From the NCBI RefSeq assembly GCF_017068455.1, contig NZ_CP070608.1, positions 2,275,488 through 2,339,487 on the forward strand: a stretch of 64,000 bases of DNA, in the 5' to 3' direction. Of the stretch, positions 17,459 to 27,400 are shown one piece after another. Positions within the stretch are counted from its first letter, which is position 1; every line of letters begins with the position of its first letter. A program made the translations under genes and the position numbers. This stretch comes from Fulvivirga lutea (GTDB lineage Bacteria > Bacteroidota > Bacteroidia > Cytophagales > Cyclobacteriaceae). The notes below the pieces were generated by a model, which saw only the letters and a list, made by a program, of their open reading frames with translations, ran no database searches and was not told the origin of the DNA.

Positions 17459-18529
17459 TTATAAGATTATACCAAAACTGAAGGCATTTAGTTTGGGCCC
17501 TTTATCTTCAGTAAATAGTTCGTTCATATCATAGTTAAAAAACAAGTCTGTTCCGCGAAATCCCATCTGTACCCTAACACCGTACCTAAAGTTGTTCAGG
17601 TTAAAGTTGTCTCTTTCTTTATCCTTGTCACCTCCCTCTAACTTTACTTTTGAATGACTTCCTAATCTAAATCCAGCATATCCTCCAACACCCATTCTAA
17701 AGCCTCCGTACGATCTGCCGATGTTAATCTTATTCCAATTACTTAAGCTGGAGAAATTGGATGATCTACGTTCTCTTTTCTGTCCAAATTGGAACATAGG
17801 AACAGCTGTAAAGTTGATGAATGAAGCGGTTAGCTTACTTTTCTTATAATCTCGTGTCAGATCTGGGTCCTGAATAAAAGTTGTAACGCCATCAACTTCG
17901 GTAATTCTGGTTCTGTCATCCTGAAATTTGAAATTATACCAGCTAATACCAGGTCCCCATTCAATATAAAACCTTCCCTTAACATTGGTTTGATATATTG
18001 AATTGATGCCTACATACCATGAGCCCCAAGGCCTGACAGCATATTGCGCATCAGATTCTTCAGGGAATTTTCCATCACTCAGGTAATTATTAGTTCCAAG
18101 ATCGAAGTTGATTAAGTGCCTTGTTGAACCTGCCCCACGTTTTTTTACTTTGCTGGTACTGCTGTAATCACCTCGCCAGCTGTCATCTTCTTTGTTTCTC
18201 CACCTATCATCATCATTATCCTGTTCGCGCCATTCATTATCAGCCACCACAACAGTAGTATCTTTTTTAATAGCCTCGTTTGTATTTTCCGAAACCAATA
18301 CGGAGTCTGAAGTCAGCTTCAGCTTCAAATTTTTCAATACTGCGTTCAGGTCGTATTTTTCAAACTCTTTCAAATCTTCAGGCGAGTTGATGATAAAGAT
18401 GAGCTTGCTCTGACCGGCATTGATAATTAAAGTGTCGGGCTTGTTTTGACCAAAGGCAGTTTGCCCTATCAACACAAAAAATATAATTAGTATGCTGGTG
18501 AACCTGAACATGCTATCTTCCCTTTTCAT
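17459..18529 (-). CDS. Outer-membrane beta-barrel protein, longer paralogue with N-terminal extension
   Basis: 356 residues from ATG 18529, or 350 from ATG 18511, which lies one base after the anti-sigma stop and gives a cleaner signal peptide (MFRFTSILIIFFVLIGQTAF, cleavage near FGQ). After the signal there is an extra ~100-residue region (DTLIINAGQSKLIFIIN, EDLKEFEKYDLNAVLKNL, then an Asp/Trp/Arg-rich linker). The barrel domain shares YAVRPWGSWYVG, FNLNNFRYGVRVQMGFRG and LNAFSFGIIL with the gene at 16619. The extension may sit in the periplasm. Coupled translation with the anti-sigma gene is likely. Confidence 0.8.
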   Translation of the reverse strand: MKREDSMFRFTSILIIFFVLIGQTAFGQNKPDTLIINAGQSKLIFIINSPEDLKEFEKYDLNAVLKNLKLKLTSDSVLVSENTNEAIKKDTTVVVADNEWREQDNDDDRWRNKEDDSWRGDYSSTSKVKKRGAGSTRHLINFDLGTNNYLSDGKFPEESDAQYAVRPWGSWYVGINSIYQTNVKGRFYIEWGPGISWYNFKFQDDRTRITEVDGVTTFIQDPDLTRDYKKSKLTASFINFTAVPMFQFGQKRERRSSNFSSLSNWNKINIGRSYGGFRMGVGGYAGFRLGSHSKVKLEGGDKDKERDNFNLNNFRYGVRVQMGFRGTDLFFNYDMNELFTEDKGPKLNAFSFGIIL

Positions 18530-19286
18530 TTTTCCTCGAGTTCAGCGCAAAAAGATCATTCTTAGCTTCACGTAGATCGCTTAGTCCACTTTCGCCTTCT
18601 TTAATGTCCTTTGCTATATTAAATAGTTGTTTCAATTTACTTTCTTTCTTTTCTTCATTTGCCGAAGCTAACACTGCCGTATTCTCCTTAGTAAACTCTT
18701 TTATATCAAAAACGATTGTGTTGCTTACGTCCTGCTTTTCAGATGCTTTATTAGCCACAGTGGTTGCATTGGATACATCTAATTGTTCAATATTTTTTTC
18801 AGAGGTTACTTCCAAAGGCAGAGGTTTTATTTCATCAACTTTCTCTTCAGTAATTGGTTTCTCATCATTTTTTTCAACGCGTACTGTTTTCTTTGATGAG
18901 TTAGTGACAACCTTTTTTTGCTTTGTTTGGATAGTCTTTTCTGCTGTCTTTTCGTCAGACTCATTCAATGCAAGCACGTCATTATCTGAAGTTATTAATG
19001 GGACCTCTTTTTTTGGCTGCTCTATTATTTCTGTTTTGTTAGTACTCTCAGTTTTATTAGTCAGCTGGTGTTCATTTTGCTCGATTTCAGTGTGGCTAAT
19101 GTAAAAACCAATACCCACCCCAAATAGTAATAATAAACTGGCCGCAATACCCAGTAGCCAATAGCTAGGCTTCTTGTTTTTCTCAGGTAATTGTGCGTCA
19201 ATAGCAGACCACAAATGCTTTGAAGGTTGCTTTTCGTAATCTTCAAGTTTATTTTTAAATAAGCTATCTAAATCTTTGTTGCTCAT
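18513..19286 (-). CDS. Putative anti-sigma factor, single-pass membrane protein
   Basis: 257 residues. The cytoplasmic N-terminus has the KLEDYEKQPSKHLWSAIDAQL pattern (in parts) typical of Bacteroidota anti-sigma-like proteins, then one transmembrane helix (WLLGIAASLLLLFGVGIGFYI, about residues 43-63). The periplasmic part is low-complexity, Lys/Glu/Thr-rich, with no fold that I recognise. Position immediately after the ECF sigma gene (2-bp gap) supports a sigma-binding role. No zinc-binding anti-sigma motif (HxxxCxxC) is visible, so sigma sequestration is inferred from context. Confidence 0.75.
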   Translation of the reverse strand: MSNKDLDSLFKNKLEDYEKQPSKHLWSAIDAQLPEKNKKPSYWLLGIAASLLLLFGVGIGFYISHTEIEQNEHQLTNKTESTNKTEIIEQPKKEVPLITSDNDVLALNESDEKTAEKTIQTKQKKVVTNSSKKTVRVEKNDEKPITEEKVDEIKPLPLEVTSEKNIEQLDVSNATTVANKASEKQDVSNTIVFDIKEFTKENTAVLASANEEKKESKLKQLFNIAKDIKEGESGLSDLREAKNDLFALNSRKNEKGR

Positions 19287-19288
19287 AG

Positions 19289-19858
19289 CTAGTTAATTTT
19301 GTTTTTAAGAACCGCTTCTGTTTCAAGCAGTTTTTTCTGTAATAAAGCTCGCGCTCTGCTCAATTGTGATTTGGAAGTGTTTTCGGATATACCTAATTCC
19401 TCTGCAATTTCCTGATGGCTATAGCCCTCAATGGCGTACAGGTTAAATACCGTTCTATAACCCACAGGTAGCTGCTGCACTAACTTTAATAAATCTTCCG
19501 CCTCCAGGGTTGAGTCTAATGAATTGTAATCCGGCTCTTTATCGGCAGCTTCAATATCTACTTCCAGATACATGCTCTTGTTCTTTCTTAAAAAGCCAAG
19601 CGATTCATTTACAACAATTCTCCTTATCCAACCTTCAAAGCTTCCTTCCCCTTTAAACTGATCGATTTTTTTAAAAATCTTAACAAAAGACTGAATAGTC
19701 ACATCTTCTGCTTCGCTGTGATCCTTCACATAGCGCAAGCAGATGGCATGCATCTTTGGTGCATACTTCTGATATAATTCATGCTGCGCCTGTCTTTCAA
19801 ACTTGCGGCAGCCCTGAATTAATAACTCTTCTTCTGTACGGTGAATTTTCAGCTTCAT
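19289..19858 (-). CDS. ECF-family RNA polymerase sigma factor
   Basis: 189 residues. Region 2 spans about 25-95 (ELYQKYAPKMHAICLRYV, DHSEAEDVTIQSFVKIFKKI, GSFEGWIRRIVVNESLGFLRK) and region 4 about 125-175 (LPVGYRTVFNLYAIEGYSHQ, EIAEELGISENTSKSQLSRA with the helix-turn-helix). It starts a four-gene operon with the membrane anti-sigma and two barrels, so auto-activation in response to an envelope signal is the natural reading. The upstream region 19859-19944 is short and lacks a TAnnTTTG box, as expected if the promoter is recognised by the ECF factor itself. Confidence 0.93.
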   Translation of the reverse strand: MKLKIHRTEEELLIQGCRKFERQAQHELYQKYAPKMHAICLRYVKDHSEAEDVTIQSFVKIFKKIDQFKGEGSFEGWIRRIVVNESLGFLRKNKSMYLEVDIEAADKEPDYNSLDSTLEAEDLLKLVQQLPVGYRTVFNLYAIEGYSHQEIAEELGISENTSKSQLSRARALLQKKLLETEAVLKNKIN

Positions 19859-19944
19859 TTAAGTTTCTATACGGAAGATGCATACTAACCGGACAAGGTT
19901 GCATCGACTTTAAAATAAAATATAAAAATGATAATGAAGTGGAT

Positions 19945-20208
19945 TTAACCTTTTGTCTCTTCTTTTAAAAGGTCTTTAACTATGTTTCTAACTGTAAGCC
20001 TAAATGCCAAGTGGGTCTGATGATCATCCATAAGTTCCCTCAATTTGGCTAATTTCAACCTTCTGGATGTTTCTTTCAAGTGATCATGAATTTCAGGATA
20101 TTCTTCTGTGGCTTGTAAGGCTTCGGCTTCAAGATTCTCCAGATGTTTTTTAGCAAGATCTTCAAGAGTCTTTGCGAGTGCTGTTCTATCTAAAATACCC
20201 TTATCCAT
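19945..20208 (-). CDS. Small helical protein of unknown function
   Basis: 87 residues, no signal peptide or membrane segment. The sequence is almost entirely helix-forming with a heptad-like spacing (LAKTLEDLAKKHLENLEAEA, LKETSRRLKLAKLRELMDDH) and it is rich in Glu, Lys and Leu, so a coiled-coil or helical bundle is likely. It is on the same strand as the sigma gene, 86 bp upstream. I do not recognise the family. The continuous charged pattern and good start (ATG 20208) support a real gene. Confidence 0.6.
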   Translation of the reverse strand: MDKGILDRTALAKTLEDLAKKHLENLEAEALQATEEYPEIHDHLKETSRRLKLAKLRELMDDHQTHLAFRLTVRNIVKDLLKEETKG

Positions 20209-20251
20209 AGTAACTGCGAATATAATGATATTCTTGCATCTGGTTCAAATG

Positions 20252-20297
20252 AAAAAGGTTGCAAAATGTAATTTGACCATTATTACATTCTGCAACC
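20252..20297 (-). terminator. Intrinsic terminator of the padR-pspC operon
   Basis: On the minus strand a 16-bp stem (right arm 20282-20297, left arm 20257-20272, one G-U pair) is followed by a T run (plus-strand A run 20252-20256). It lies 27-70 bp after the end of the PspC/GIN gene. Confidence 0.8.
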
Positions 20298-20323
20298 CTT
20301 AGAAATTGTTGTTATTGAATTTT

Positions 20324-22774
20324 TTAGAACCGATCTATATCTCCGTTCACCTTTGCTCCACCTCTCACTTTTATCCTACTAATGAATGACTCCTCCATGG
20401 TCACATTATCAGTGACATACGCTTTGATACTACTTACACCTTCAGCCTCAAGTTTAGCGTCTTTAACCTTGAAACCGAATGCATCAATATTAGATGCACC
20501 CATAGCATCGGCCTTCATGTAATTGCCTCTACCAGTGATATCTAGCTCTGAGGCGCCTGTAAGTTCAATTTCTAAATCATCCACCAGTATGTCTGCTTTA
20601 AGTGATGAAGCTCCCAACAAGTCGATTTTTAGTCTCTTAAGATTGAAATTGCTCATATAGGCTTGTGTAGCGCCTGTTACTTCCAAATTGGTTAAACCAG
20701 GAGTTTTTACAATTATTTTCACAGCATCACGATCCAGCGTGATGTTGAAATCCTCATTGTAATCAAGTATTGTGATGAGTACATCTTCACCATCCTGATC
20801 TACCCGAATTCTTTCCACTAAATCGTCCGGTCCTACAAGGTAAACACCATAGTCGCTACTTTTTTCAATGTACATGGTATAAGCGCCCTCTACTTCCAGT
20901 CTATCAAATGGATCTAGCCTGAACGATTTGTCGTAATCCCTATCGGAGTAATTAGGTGAAGTGGATACAACAGTTTCCTCTTCCTCTTCAGAATCTGAAT
21001 AATCTTCTTCTTTTTCTCTATTTGAATAGTTTGAACAAGTGAGGCATTCTAACCCAGATGGACTAAATGTCCATATGTTATTTTCCATATCTGAAATCCT
21101 ATAGCCATGTCTGTAAATTGTGTTTTCAAGGATGTATCTTAAATCTTCATCCATCATAAATTTGGCCCCATATGGAACATATAATGTCATGTTTAATCTT
21201 TGAGCTCTGAAAGATGCATGTCTTTCAAACCTAAAGTTTGAATCGAAATACAACAGAGAATCGCGCTGCTCTACATTATACTTCACCATTCTCGCGTTTT
21301 CCTCAGCATCAGATCTAGATCTGCCTTGAGACTCAAATACCTGCTCTAATCTGTATTCCGGTCCGGCATGGCCTCGGATTTTCAGATTTGTCATGTGGTA
21401 TTTGTCATAACCATCTCGGTTTAACTTCAATACAGCGGTTTTAGAAGCCAGATCGTAAGTTTCAATCTTTTTATATTCACCCTCTTCACTAAAATTGAAA
21501 GCGATCATCGGTACATTAATAGCTAGCACAATTAAACTCACAACAAATGCTGCAAATAGTGTCCAGCCTGTGTTAGAACTGAACGTTATTCTTCGAGCAA
21601 TTATTGACGAACCCAGTAATATCATGAAGAAGAATGGTATAACTGAAGCAGCCACGGCAGCTGCAATTGTCCAGCCGGGTATGCCATTTGTCATAGCCTC
21701 TAGCGGTACACCTAAATCACCCATATGGAAGAATGAAATATCCGCCAGATCAGAACTAAAGACGCCAATTATGGCTCCAAGTGCAATTACCAATGAAATT
21801 ATTGAAACGATACCCGTGAAGACTAGTACTGCTCCAATGATGATCCTTACCATGTCTACAAAAAGTCTGGCAAATGGACCAAGAATCTTTCCGATTGCTT
21901 CAATAATTAGCGCCACCAAACGGAAAGGGAATAGAAGAAGTTTTACAAAAATACTTTCGTCTTCATCTTCCTTTACATTCAAGTTTTGCTTGATATTGCT
22001 TTCAATGTTTGAAAGTGTTACCGGATCGCCCTTCATTTGAACTTTATCACTTACGCTCTTAGCTTCTGGTAAAACTATCCAGAGTAGGATGTAGGTAAGA
22101 AATCCAAAGCCACCAACAAGAAGTGATATCACAAAAATCACACGGACTATGACCACATCCACACCAAAATAATTAGCTACACCAGATGCAACACCGGCAA
22201 TCACTTTTGACTCACCATCGCGAAACATCTTTTTAAGCGTTTTATTACCAGGTAATTCTTTATTTCCTGGTACTACAGCCCACATTACTAAATAGACAGG
22301 AATTAAAATACCGCCTGTTCCAATTAGAATGATAAAGAAGAGTAACCTTACCCATAGTGGGTCTACATTAAAATAGTGGGCGATTCCAGCACATAAACCT
22401 GCAAGTAGTTTTCTCTTTTCATCGCGATACAATTTCTTTGAGGTGTTATCTTCAAAGCTTCTGCCACCTGAATGTTGATCTTCTGCTGTTTCCTCTGCGA
22501 AATCTTCTTCTATGGATTGAAAATCTTTGATGCTACCCATAGTAGATTTCAGACTTTCAACATCTTCCAGAGTAATAACCTGCTTATCATCATTCAGCTT
22601 CGAAAGGAAGATTTCGGCAATCCTACCTTCAATATCTGAGATAATCTCCTGGCTATCATTAAAGGAAGAAAAGTATCTGTTGATGCTATCCAAATAATCC
22701 TTTAGCTGATCAAAGGCATCTTCTTCAATGTGAAAAATGATTCCGCTTATATTTATACTTATATTCTTTTTCAT
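20324..22774 (-). CDS. Membrane protein with two PspC domains and a GIN (DUF2807) domain
   Basis: 816 residues. The N-terminal ~95 residues are a soluble cap (ISGIIFHIEEDAFDQLKDYL), followed by PspC domain 1 (KLYRDEKRKLLAGLCAGIAH, residues 113-170) and PspC domain 2 (MFRDGESKVIAGVASGVANY, 183-240). Then come several membrane helices (about 275-430), an extracytoplasmic region with a Cys pair (ECLTCSN) and an acidic linker, and a C-terminal right-handed beta-helix-like GIN domain (about 640-816; FDRLEVEGAYTMYIEK, repeated ELTGASELDITGRG). Such proteins are commonly paired with a PadR regulator, as here. An envelope stress role is inferred from PspC homology. Confidence 0.88.
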   Translation of the reverse strand: MKKNISINISGIIFHIEEDAFDQLKDYLDSINRYFSSFNDSQEIISDIEGRIAEIFLSKLNDDKQVITLEDVESLKSTMGSIKDFQSIEEDFAEETAEDQHSGGRSFEDNTSKKLYRDEKRKLLAGLCAGIAHYFNVDPLWVRLLFFIILIGTGGILIPVYLVMWAVVPGNKELPGNKTLKKMFRDGESKVIAGVASGVANYFGVDVVIVRVIFVISLLVGGFGFLTYILLWIVLPEAKSVSDKVQMKGDPVTLSNIESNIKQNLNVKEDEDESIFVKLLLFPFRLVALIIEAIGKILGPFARLFVDMVRIIIGAVLVFTGIVSIISLVIALGAIIGVFSSDLADISFFHMGDLGVPLEAMTNGIPGWTIAAAVAASVIPFFFMILLGSSIIARRITFSSNTGWTLFAAFVVSLIVLAINVPMIAFNFSEEGEYKKIETYDLASKTAVLKLNRDGYDKYHMTNLKIRGHAGPEYRLEQVFESQGRSRSDAEENARMVKYNVEQRDSLLYFDSNFRFERHASFRAQRLNMTLYVPYGAKFMMDEDLRYILENTIYRHGYRISDMENNIWTFSPSGLECLTCSNYSNREKEEDYSDSEEEEETVVSTSPNYSDRDYDKSFRLDPFDRLEVEGAYTMYIEKSSDYGVYLVGPDDLVERIRVDQDGEDVLITILDYNEDFNITLDRDAVKIIVKTPGLTNLEVTGATQAYMSNFNLKRLKIDLLGASSLKADILVDDLEIELTGASELDITGRGNYMKADAMGASNIDAFGFKVKDAKLEAEGVSSIKAYVTDNVTMEESFISRIKVRGGAKVNGDIDRF

Positions 22775-22801
22775 GTCTGATATAATTTTTGAGTGGTGGC
22801 C

Positions 22802-23140
22802 TTATTTACTTTTTTTAGAAGCTTTAATCTTCTTCGTTGACTCCACCAGGTCTTTCCATGTATTATCTAAGTTTTTTAAGAAATCATTACCCTCATTCGT
22901 TAAGGTGTAGTATTTACGAGGCGGCCCTCCGGTTGATTCTACCCATTTATATTCTACCAATCCTGCTTTGCGCAATCTGGTGAGTAATGGGTACAAAGTG
23001 CCTTCAACCACCATAATTTTAACAGATGTTAATTCTTCCAACATATCTGAAGCATATACTTCACCTCTCGAAATGATGTTTAGTATGCAATACTCCAGAA
23101 TACCTTTCCGCATTTGTACTTGTGTATTTTCCAGGTTCAT
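22802..23140 (-). CDS. PadR-family transcriptional regulator
   Basis: 112 residues. The winged-helix domain of PadR covers nearly the whole protein: QMRKGILEYCILNIISRGEV, YASDMLEELT, VVEGTLYPLLTRLRKAGLVE, with the wing STGGPPRKYYTLTNEG. PadR proteins are dimeric repressors that respond to small molecules. The gene lies 27 bp upstream of the PspC/GIN gene on the same strand, so it probably represses its own operon. A pair of AAGTACT sites upstream is a candidate operator. Confidence 0.92.
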   Translation of the reverse strand: MNLENTQVQMRKGILEYCILNIISRGEVYASDMLEELTSVKIMVVEGTLYPLLTRLRKAGLVEYKWVESTGGPPRKYYTLTNEGNDFLKNLDNTWKDLVESTKKIKASKKSK

Positions 23141-23201
23141 ATAGTTATTTTTTTGTAAGCCCGAAGGCTGAGTTTTTGACCTTTGGTTAGTGTATACGGA
23201 A

Positions 23202-23225
23202 AAGTACTATGTATGGCCAAGTACT
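23202..23225. promoter_or_regulatory. Repeated AAGTACT sites upstream of padR
   Basis: AAGTACT occurs at 23202-23208 and again at 23219-23225, 17 bp apart, each containing the palindrome AGTACT. They lie 60-85 bp upstream of the padR start, in the position of a promoter/operator. Assignment to PadR is inferred. Confidence 0.35.
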
Positions 23226-23330
23226 AAGCAAAAAATATTAGCTTGTATGGAATATTCATATTTTAGTATAATAAAAAATAAAAATAAATCAATTAAATAC
23301 TCTAATTGGATGGTTTACCTTATTCCTTCC

Positions 23331-23378
23331 GCCCGAATAAATTGAAAGAATTACCCTAAACGGGTATTTAATTCGGGC
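23331..23378. repeat. Nested inverted repeat in the divergent padR/porV2 intergenic region
   Basis: Outer arms GCCCGAAT (23331-23338) and ATTCGGGC (23371-23378) enclose inner arms TACCC (23352-23356) and GGGTA (23362-23366). There is no T run, so a terminator is unlikely. It may be an operator or the leader structure of porV2, whose start is 40 bp downstream. Confidence 0.45.
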
Positions 23379-23417
23379 AGGCATTCAATATATTTACAGG
23401 ATACTTAGACCAGTAAT

Positions 23418-24485
23418 TTGAGGCAATTTATAATCATAATAGCATTCCTTTTAATTGGTGCTGTAGCAGAGGCTCAGCGCACACCGAAATACAGTAACGA
23501 ATTTTTGTCTATAGGGGTAGGAGCGCGGGCATTGGGAATGTTTGGTTCACAAACCGCCATTGCAGACGATGTTACGGCAGGCTATTGGAACCCTGCAGGC
23601 CTGGTTGATTTATCTTCAACTTATCAGGGTTCTCTAATGCACGCAGAATATTTTGCAGGAATTGCCAAGTATGATTACGCAGGTTTTGCGACTAAAATTG
23701 ATACTTCGAGTTCTTTGGCCGTATCAATAATACGATTTGCCGTAGATGATATTCCAGATACCCGTTTCTTATATGATGCTAACGGAGCGATTAATTATGA
23801 TAACATTCGATTTTTCTCAGCGGCTGATTACGCTTTCTTAATTTCTTACGCCAGGAGGCTTAACTTTTTAGATGGACTTAAAGTGGGCGGAAATTTTAAG
23901 GTGATTCATCGTGTGGCGGGTGATTTTGCTACAGCCTGGGGCTTTGGGTTAGATGTAGGTGCTCAACTGAAAGTTAAAAGCTGGCAATTTGGTTTAATGT
24001 TTAGAGACGTAACAGGTACGTTCAATGCCTGGAATCATAATACAACTTTGGTCGAAGATGTTTATTTGCAAACTGGCAATGAAATACCTGAAAACTCAAT
24101 TGAAGTAACTTTACCTAAAATGATAATCGGGATAGCCAGGTATCAGAAAATAAAAACCAAGTTCGGCCTGCTGGCTTCTCTAGATTTAGCCAATACGTTT
24201 GATGGCAAGCGAAATGTGTTACTTAAGTCAGAGGTTGTTTCTTTAGATCCAAGTTTAGGGCTTGAATTTGATTACTTAAAAACATTTTTCATACGTTTTG
24301 GTGCGGGCAATATTCAAGAGATTAAAAGTTTTGATGGGTCAACGTACACAACAGTTCAGCCAAATTTTGGCTTAGGAGTAAAAATAAAACAAGTTCAACT
24401 GGATTATGCTTTAACCGATATTGGAGATCAGTCAGCCTCGTTATATAGTCATGTTTTCTCACTAAAAGCCTCATTTGATAAATGA
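23418..24485 (+). CDS. porV2: PorV/PorQ-family outer-membrane protein (PorV2-like)
   Basis: 355 residues. An in-frame TAG at 23406 and the lack of any nearby ATG make TTG at 23418 the start; it gives a good signal peptide (MRQFIIIIAFLLIGAVAEAQ). The mature protein has the conserved PorV/PorQ opening FLSIGVGARALGMFGSQTA and DDVTAGYWNPAGL, and a FadL-like barrel pattern. PorV-type proteins shuttle or bind type IX substrates at the outer membrane for the PorU sortase. The gene overlaps the PorU2-like peptidase start by 4 bp (ATGA), which indicates coupled synthesis. The symbol is by family recall; canonical PorV and PorU are not in the window. Confidence 0.82.
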   Translation: MRQFIIIIAFLLIGAVAEAQRTPKYSNEFLSIGVGARALGMFGSQTAIADDVTAGYWNPAGLVDLSSTYQGSLMHAEYFAGIAKYDYAGFATKIDTSSSLAVSIIRFAVDDIPDTRFLYDANGAINYDNIRFFSAADYAFLISYARRLNFLDGLKVGGNFKVIHRVAGDFATAWGFGLDVGAQLKVKSWQFGLMFRDVTGTFNAWNHNTTLVEDVYLQTGNEIPENSIEVTLPKMIIGIARYQKIKTKFGLLASLDLANTFDGKRNVLLKSEVVSLDPSLGLEFDYLKTFFIRFGAGNIQEIKSFDGSTYTTVQPNFGLGVKIKQVQLDYALTDIGDQSASLYSHVFSLKASFDK

Positions 24486-27400
24486 TTGAAAGGATGTGGT
24501 GGCGAGGAGTACTATTAGTTTTTTGTCTGGTTAGCTGGGTAAATGTTTTTGGTCAATCGTATGGCTTTGAGTGGATAGATTTTAATAAATCGTACTATCG
24601 AGTATCGCTGGCTGAAGATGGGATTTATAGGCTGTCATTCGCTGACTTGCAAAATGCCGGCTTTCCAGTATCTACGGTAGACCCAAGGCGCTTACAACTC
24701 TTTTACAAAGGTGAAGAGCAAGCCATTTTTGTAAATGGTCAGGGCGATGCCGTATTTAATACGACTGATTATATAGAGTTTTTCGGTGTGGCCAATGATG
24801 GTGAAAATGACTCTCGGCTTTATCAACCTGAGAGCTCACAGCCGCATACGTATTACAGCATCTATACAGATACATCTTCCTACTTTCTAACTTATAACCT
24901 CACACCAGTAAATGGTAAGAGAATGACCTCTTATTCAGAGAATAATACAGGCGGTCTACCTGCTCTTACATCGGAGAATGAGGAAATATTGCAGATTAAT
25001 GCTACTGCCTATTCACCGGGCCAGGGATATTCAGCGGAAGAGTTTACCAGATACACTTATTTCGATATTGGTGAGGGCTGGACCAGTACAGCAATTCAGG
25101 AAAATCAAAATGCTGATTTCGTGCTTTCTGGTATTGTTGATCAGGTGCTTAGTGATGGAGTGCCAAGGTTGGAGGTTTTACTTGTGGGCAGGGATAATTT
25201 ATCGCATAATGTGAGTATTAGTGTAGGGCCTAACGCATCTTCTTTACGTAATGTGGGTACTATTCAATTTGAAAATTATAATAACCAATTATTCACTTCT
25301 AATTTACTTTGGACGGATATTTCTGCCAGTGGAACGCTAACTGTTAGGGTTTCAGCCTTAGGTGTTTCAGGTGGTAATGATTTAATAAGTACTTCTTATT
25401 TAAAGCTGGATTACCCACGACAGTTCGATATGAATTCGGCTCCAAATGAGCTATTTATTCTTCCAGCTCAGGTGTCTAACAAAACATATATTGAGATTTC
25501 TAATACTCCTGCCCAAACACAGTTATATGATGTGACTGATGTTAATAATGTCGTTAGAATTGGTAGTAATAGTATAAGTGGCGGAGTCAGTGCAATTGTT
25601 AATGGAACACTGTCTGAAAGAAGAATTTGGGCCAATGGTGCAACTTTTAACACTCCAATAATAAGTAGATCTAATTTCAGGGATATTAATGCCGCTAATC
25701 ATGATTATTTGATTATTAGCCACAAAAGATTGATGCAGCCTGCATCAGGTTCTTCTAATCCTGTTAAATCATTTGCAGGATATCGCGCTTCCACAGCTGG
25801 CGGTGATTATGATACATTGGTAGTTGAAATTCAAATGCTTTATAATCAGTTTAATTATGGTATAAGCAGTCCGTTAGCCATTTACGATTTTATGCGCTTT
25901 ATGGTGGATAATGGTAATCCTGAATTCCTTTTTATCATTGGCAAAGGATTAGGGCCGTCACTTAATTTTTACCGTAATCCTGCAGGTGTCATCAATATCA
26001 CACAATCTGGTATAAACTATCAAATTAGAGATTTGGTACCAGCAGCTGGTAACCCTGGCTCTGACATTGCCTTTACTGCGGGGTTGGGAGGCACACAGTA
26101 TGAACCCGCAGTACCAGTAGGAAGGTTGCCCGCCAGAAGCTCTGATCAGGTGATGAATTATTTGAATAAAATGGTGGAAATGGAGTCTACGCCATTCGAC
26201 AATCTATGGCGCAAAAACATATTGCATTTAAGTGGTGGCATCTCAGAATTCGAATTGGTGAATTTTAGAACTTTTATGGATGGCTTTAAAGATGTTGCGG
26301 AAGCTGAATTTCTTGGAGGTGAAGTACAAACTATCGCCAAAACTTCAGGGAGTACTGTGGAGCTTATCAACGTGGCTGATGAAGTGAATAAAGGGTTGAA
26401 TTTGATCACCTTTTACGGCCATAGTGCCCCTGGTATTATTGATATTGATATAGGCTTTGTTACAGATCCTGTGCTTGGGTATAATAACGCAGGCAGATAT
26501 CCTTTTTTTTTAATTAATGGCTGTAATGCAGGTCAGTTTTTTAACTCTACAATAACTTTTGGTGAGGATTGGGTATTGGCAGAGAATAAAGGCGCATTGG
26601 GATTCATTGCACACAGTTCTTTTGGGTTTACAGGTAGCCTTAGAAGGTATTCCGACTTTTTTTATGAAGTAGGTTATGGAGATTCAGTGTTTGTGAGTAA
26701 GCCCATTGCTGAAGTACAACAAGAAGTTGCTCGTACATATATGGAAACCAGTGCAATTACTGACAATAACATAACCCAGGTACAGCAAATGGTGCTCTTG
26801 GGCGACCCTGCAGTTAAACTTTTCGGCCCTGAAGTACCTGATTACGCAATTACAGAAAATGACATTAGTGTAGAAGCCTTCAATAATGAAGTACTTACTT
26901 CAAGTTTGGATTCATTTGCAGTTAAACTAACCGTAAGGAATTACGGAAGAACCCGAAATGATTCCCTTAGAGTTACTATCAACCGCACATTATCAAATAA
27001 CAGTATTATCAATTACGATTCGATTTTTCCAAGGGTAAAGTACTTGGATACACTTGTGTTTTGTATCAAAAATAACGGGGAAAATGGATTTGGGAATAAT
27101 ACATTTTCAGTCCAATTAGATAGCGATTTTTCTATTCCCGAATTAGATGAAACAAATAACTCAACTTCTATCGATGCTTTTATTCCTTTGTTTGGAACAA
27201 GTAATCTTTATCCAATTAATTATTCTATCGTAAATGAACAGCCTGTTGAATTAATTGCTCAATCGTCTGATTTAATTGAAGGTACACGAGACTTTCTTTT
27301 TCAGCTCGACACCTCTGCAAATTTTGACAGTCCGTTTTTAAAAACTACCACCATTAATACAAAACTATTGGCACGCTGGGTAACAGAGTTACTACCCAAC

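Noticed and set aside
18604-19104. Ser/Phe-rich 166-codon plus-strand frame
   Set aside because: Lies antisense to the low-complexity part of the anti-sigma gene; the Lys/Glu-rich sense strand produces a Ser/Phe-rich shadow.
21495-22040. 181-codon plus-strand frame inside the PspC/GIN gene
   Set aside because: Antisense shadow of membrane helices, no start signal or homology pattern.
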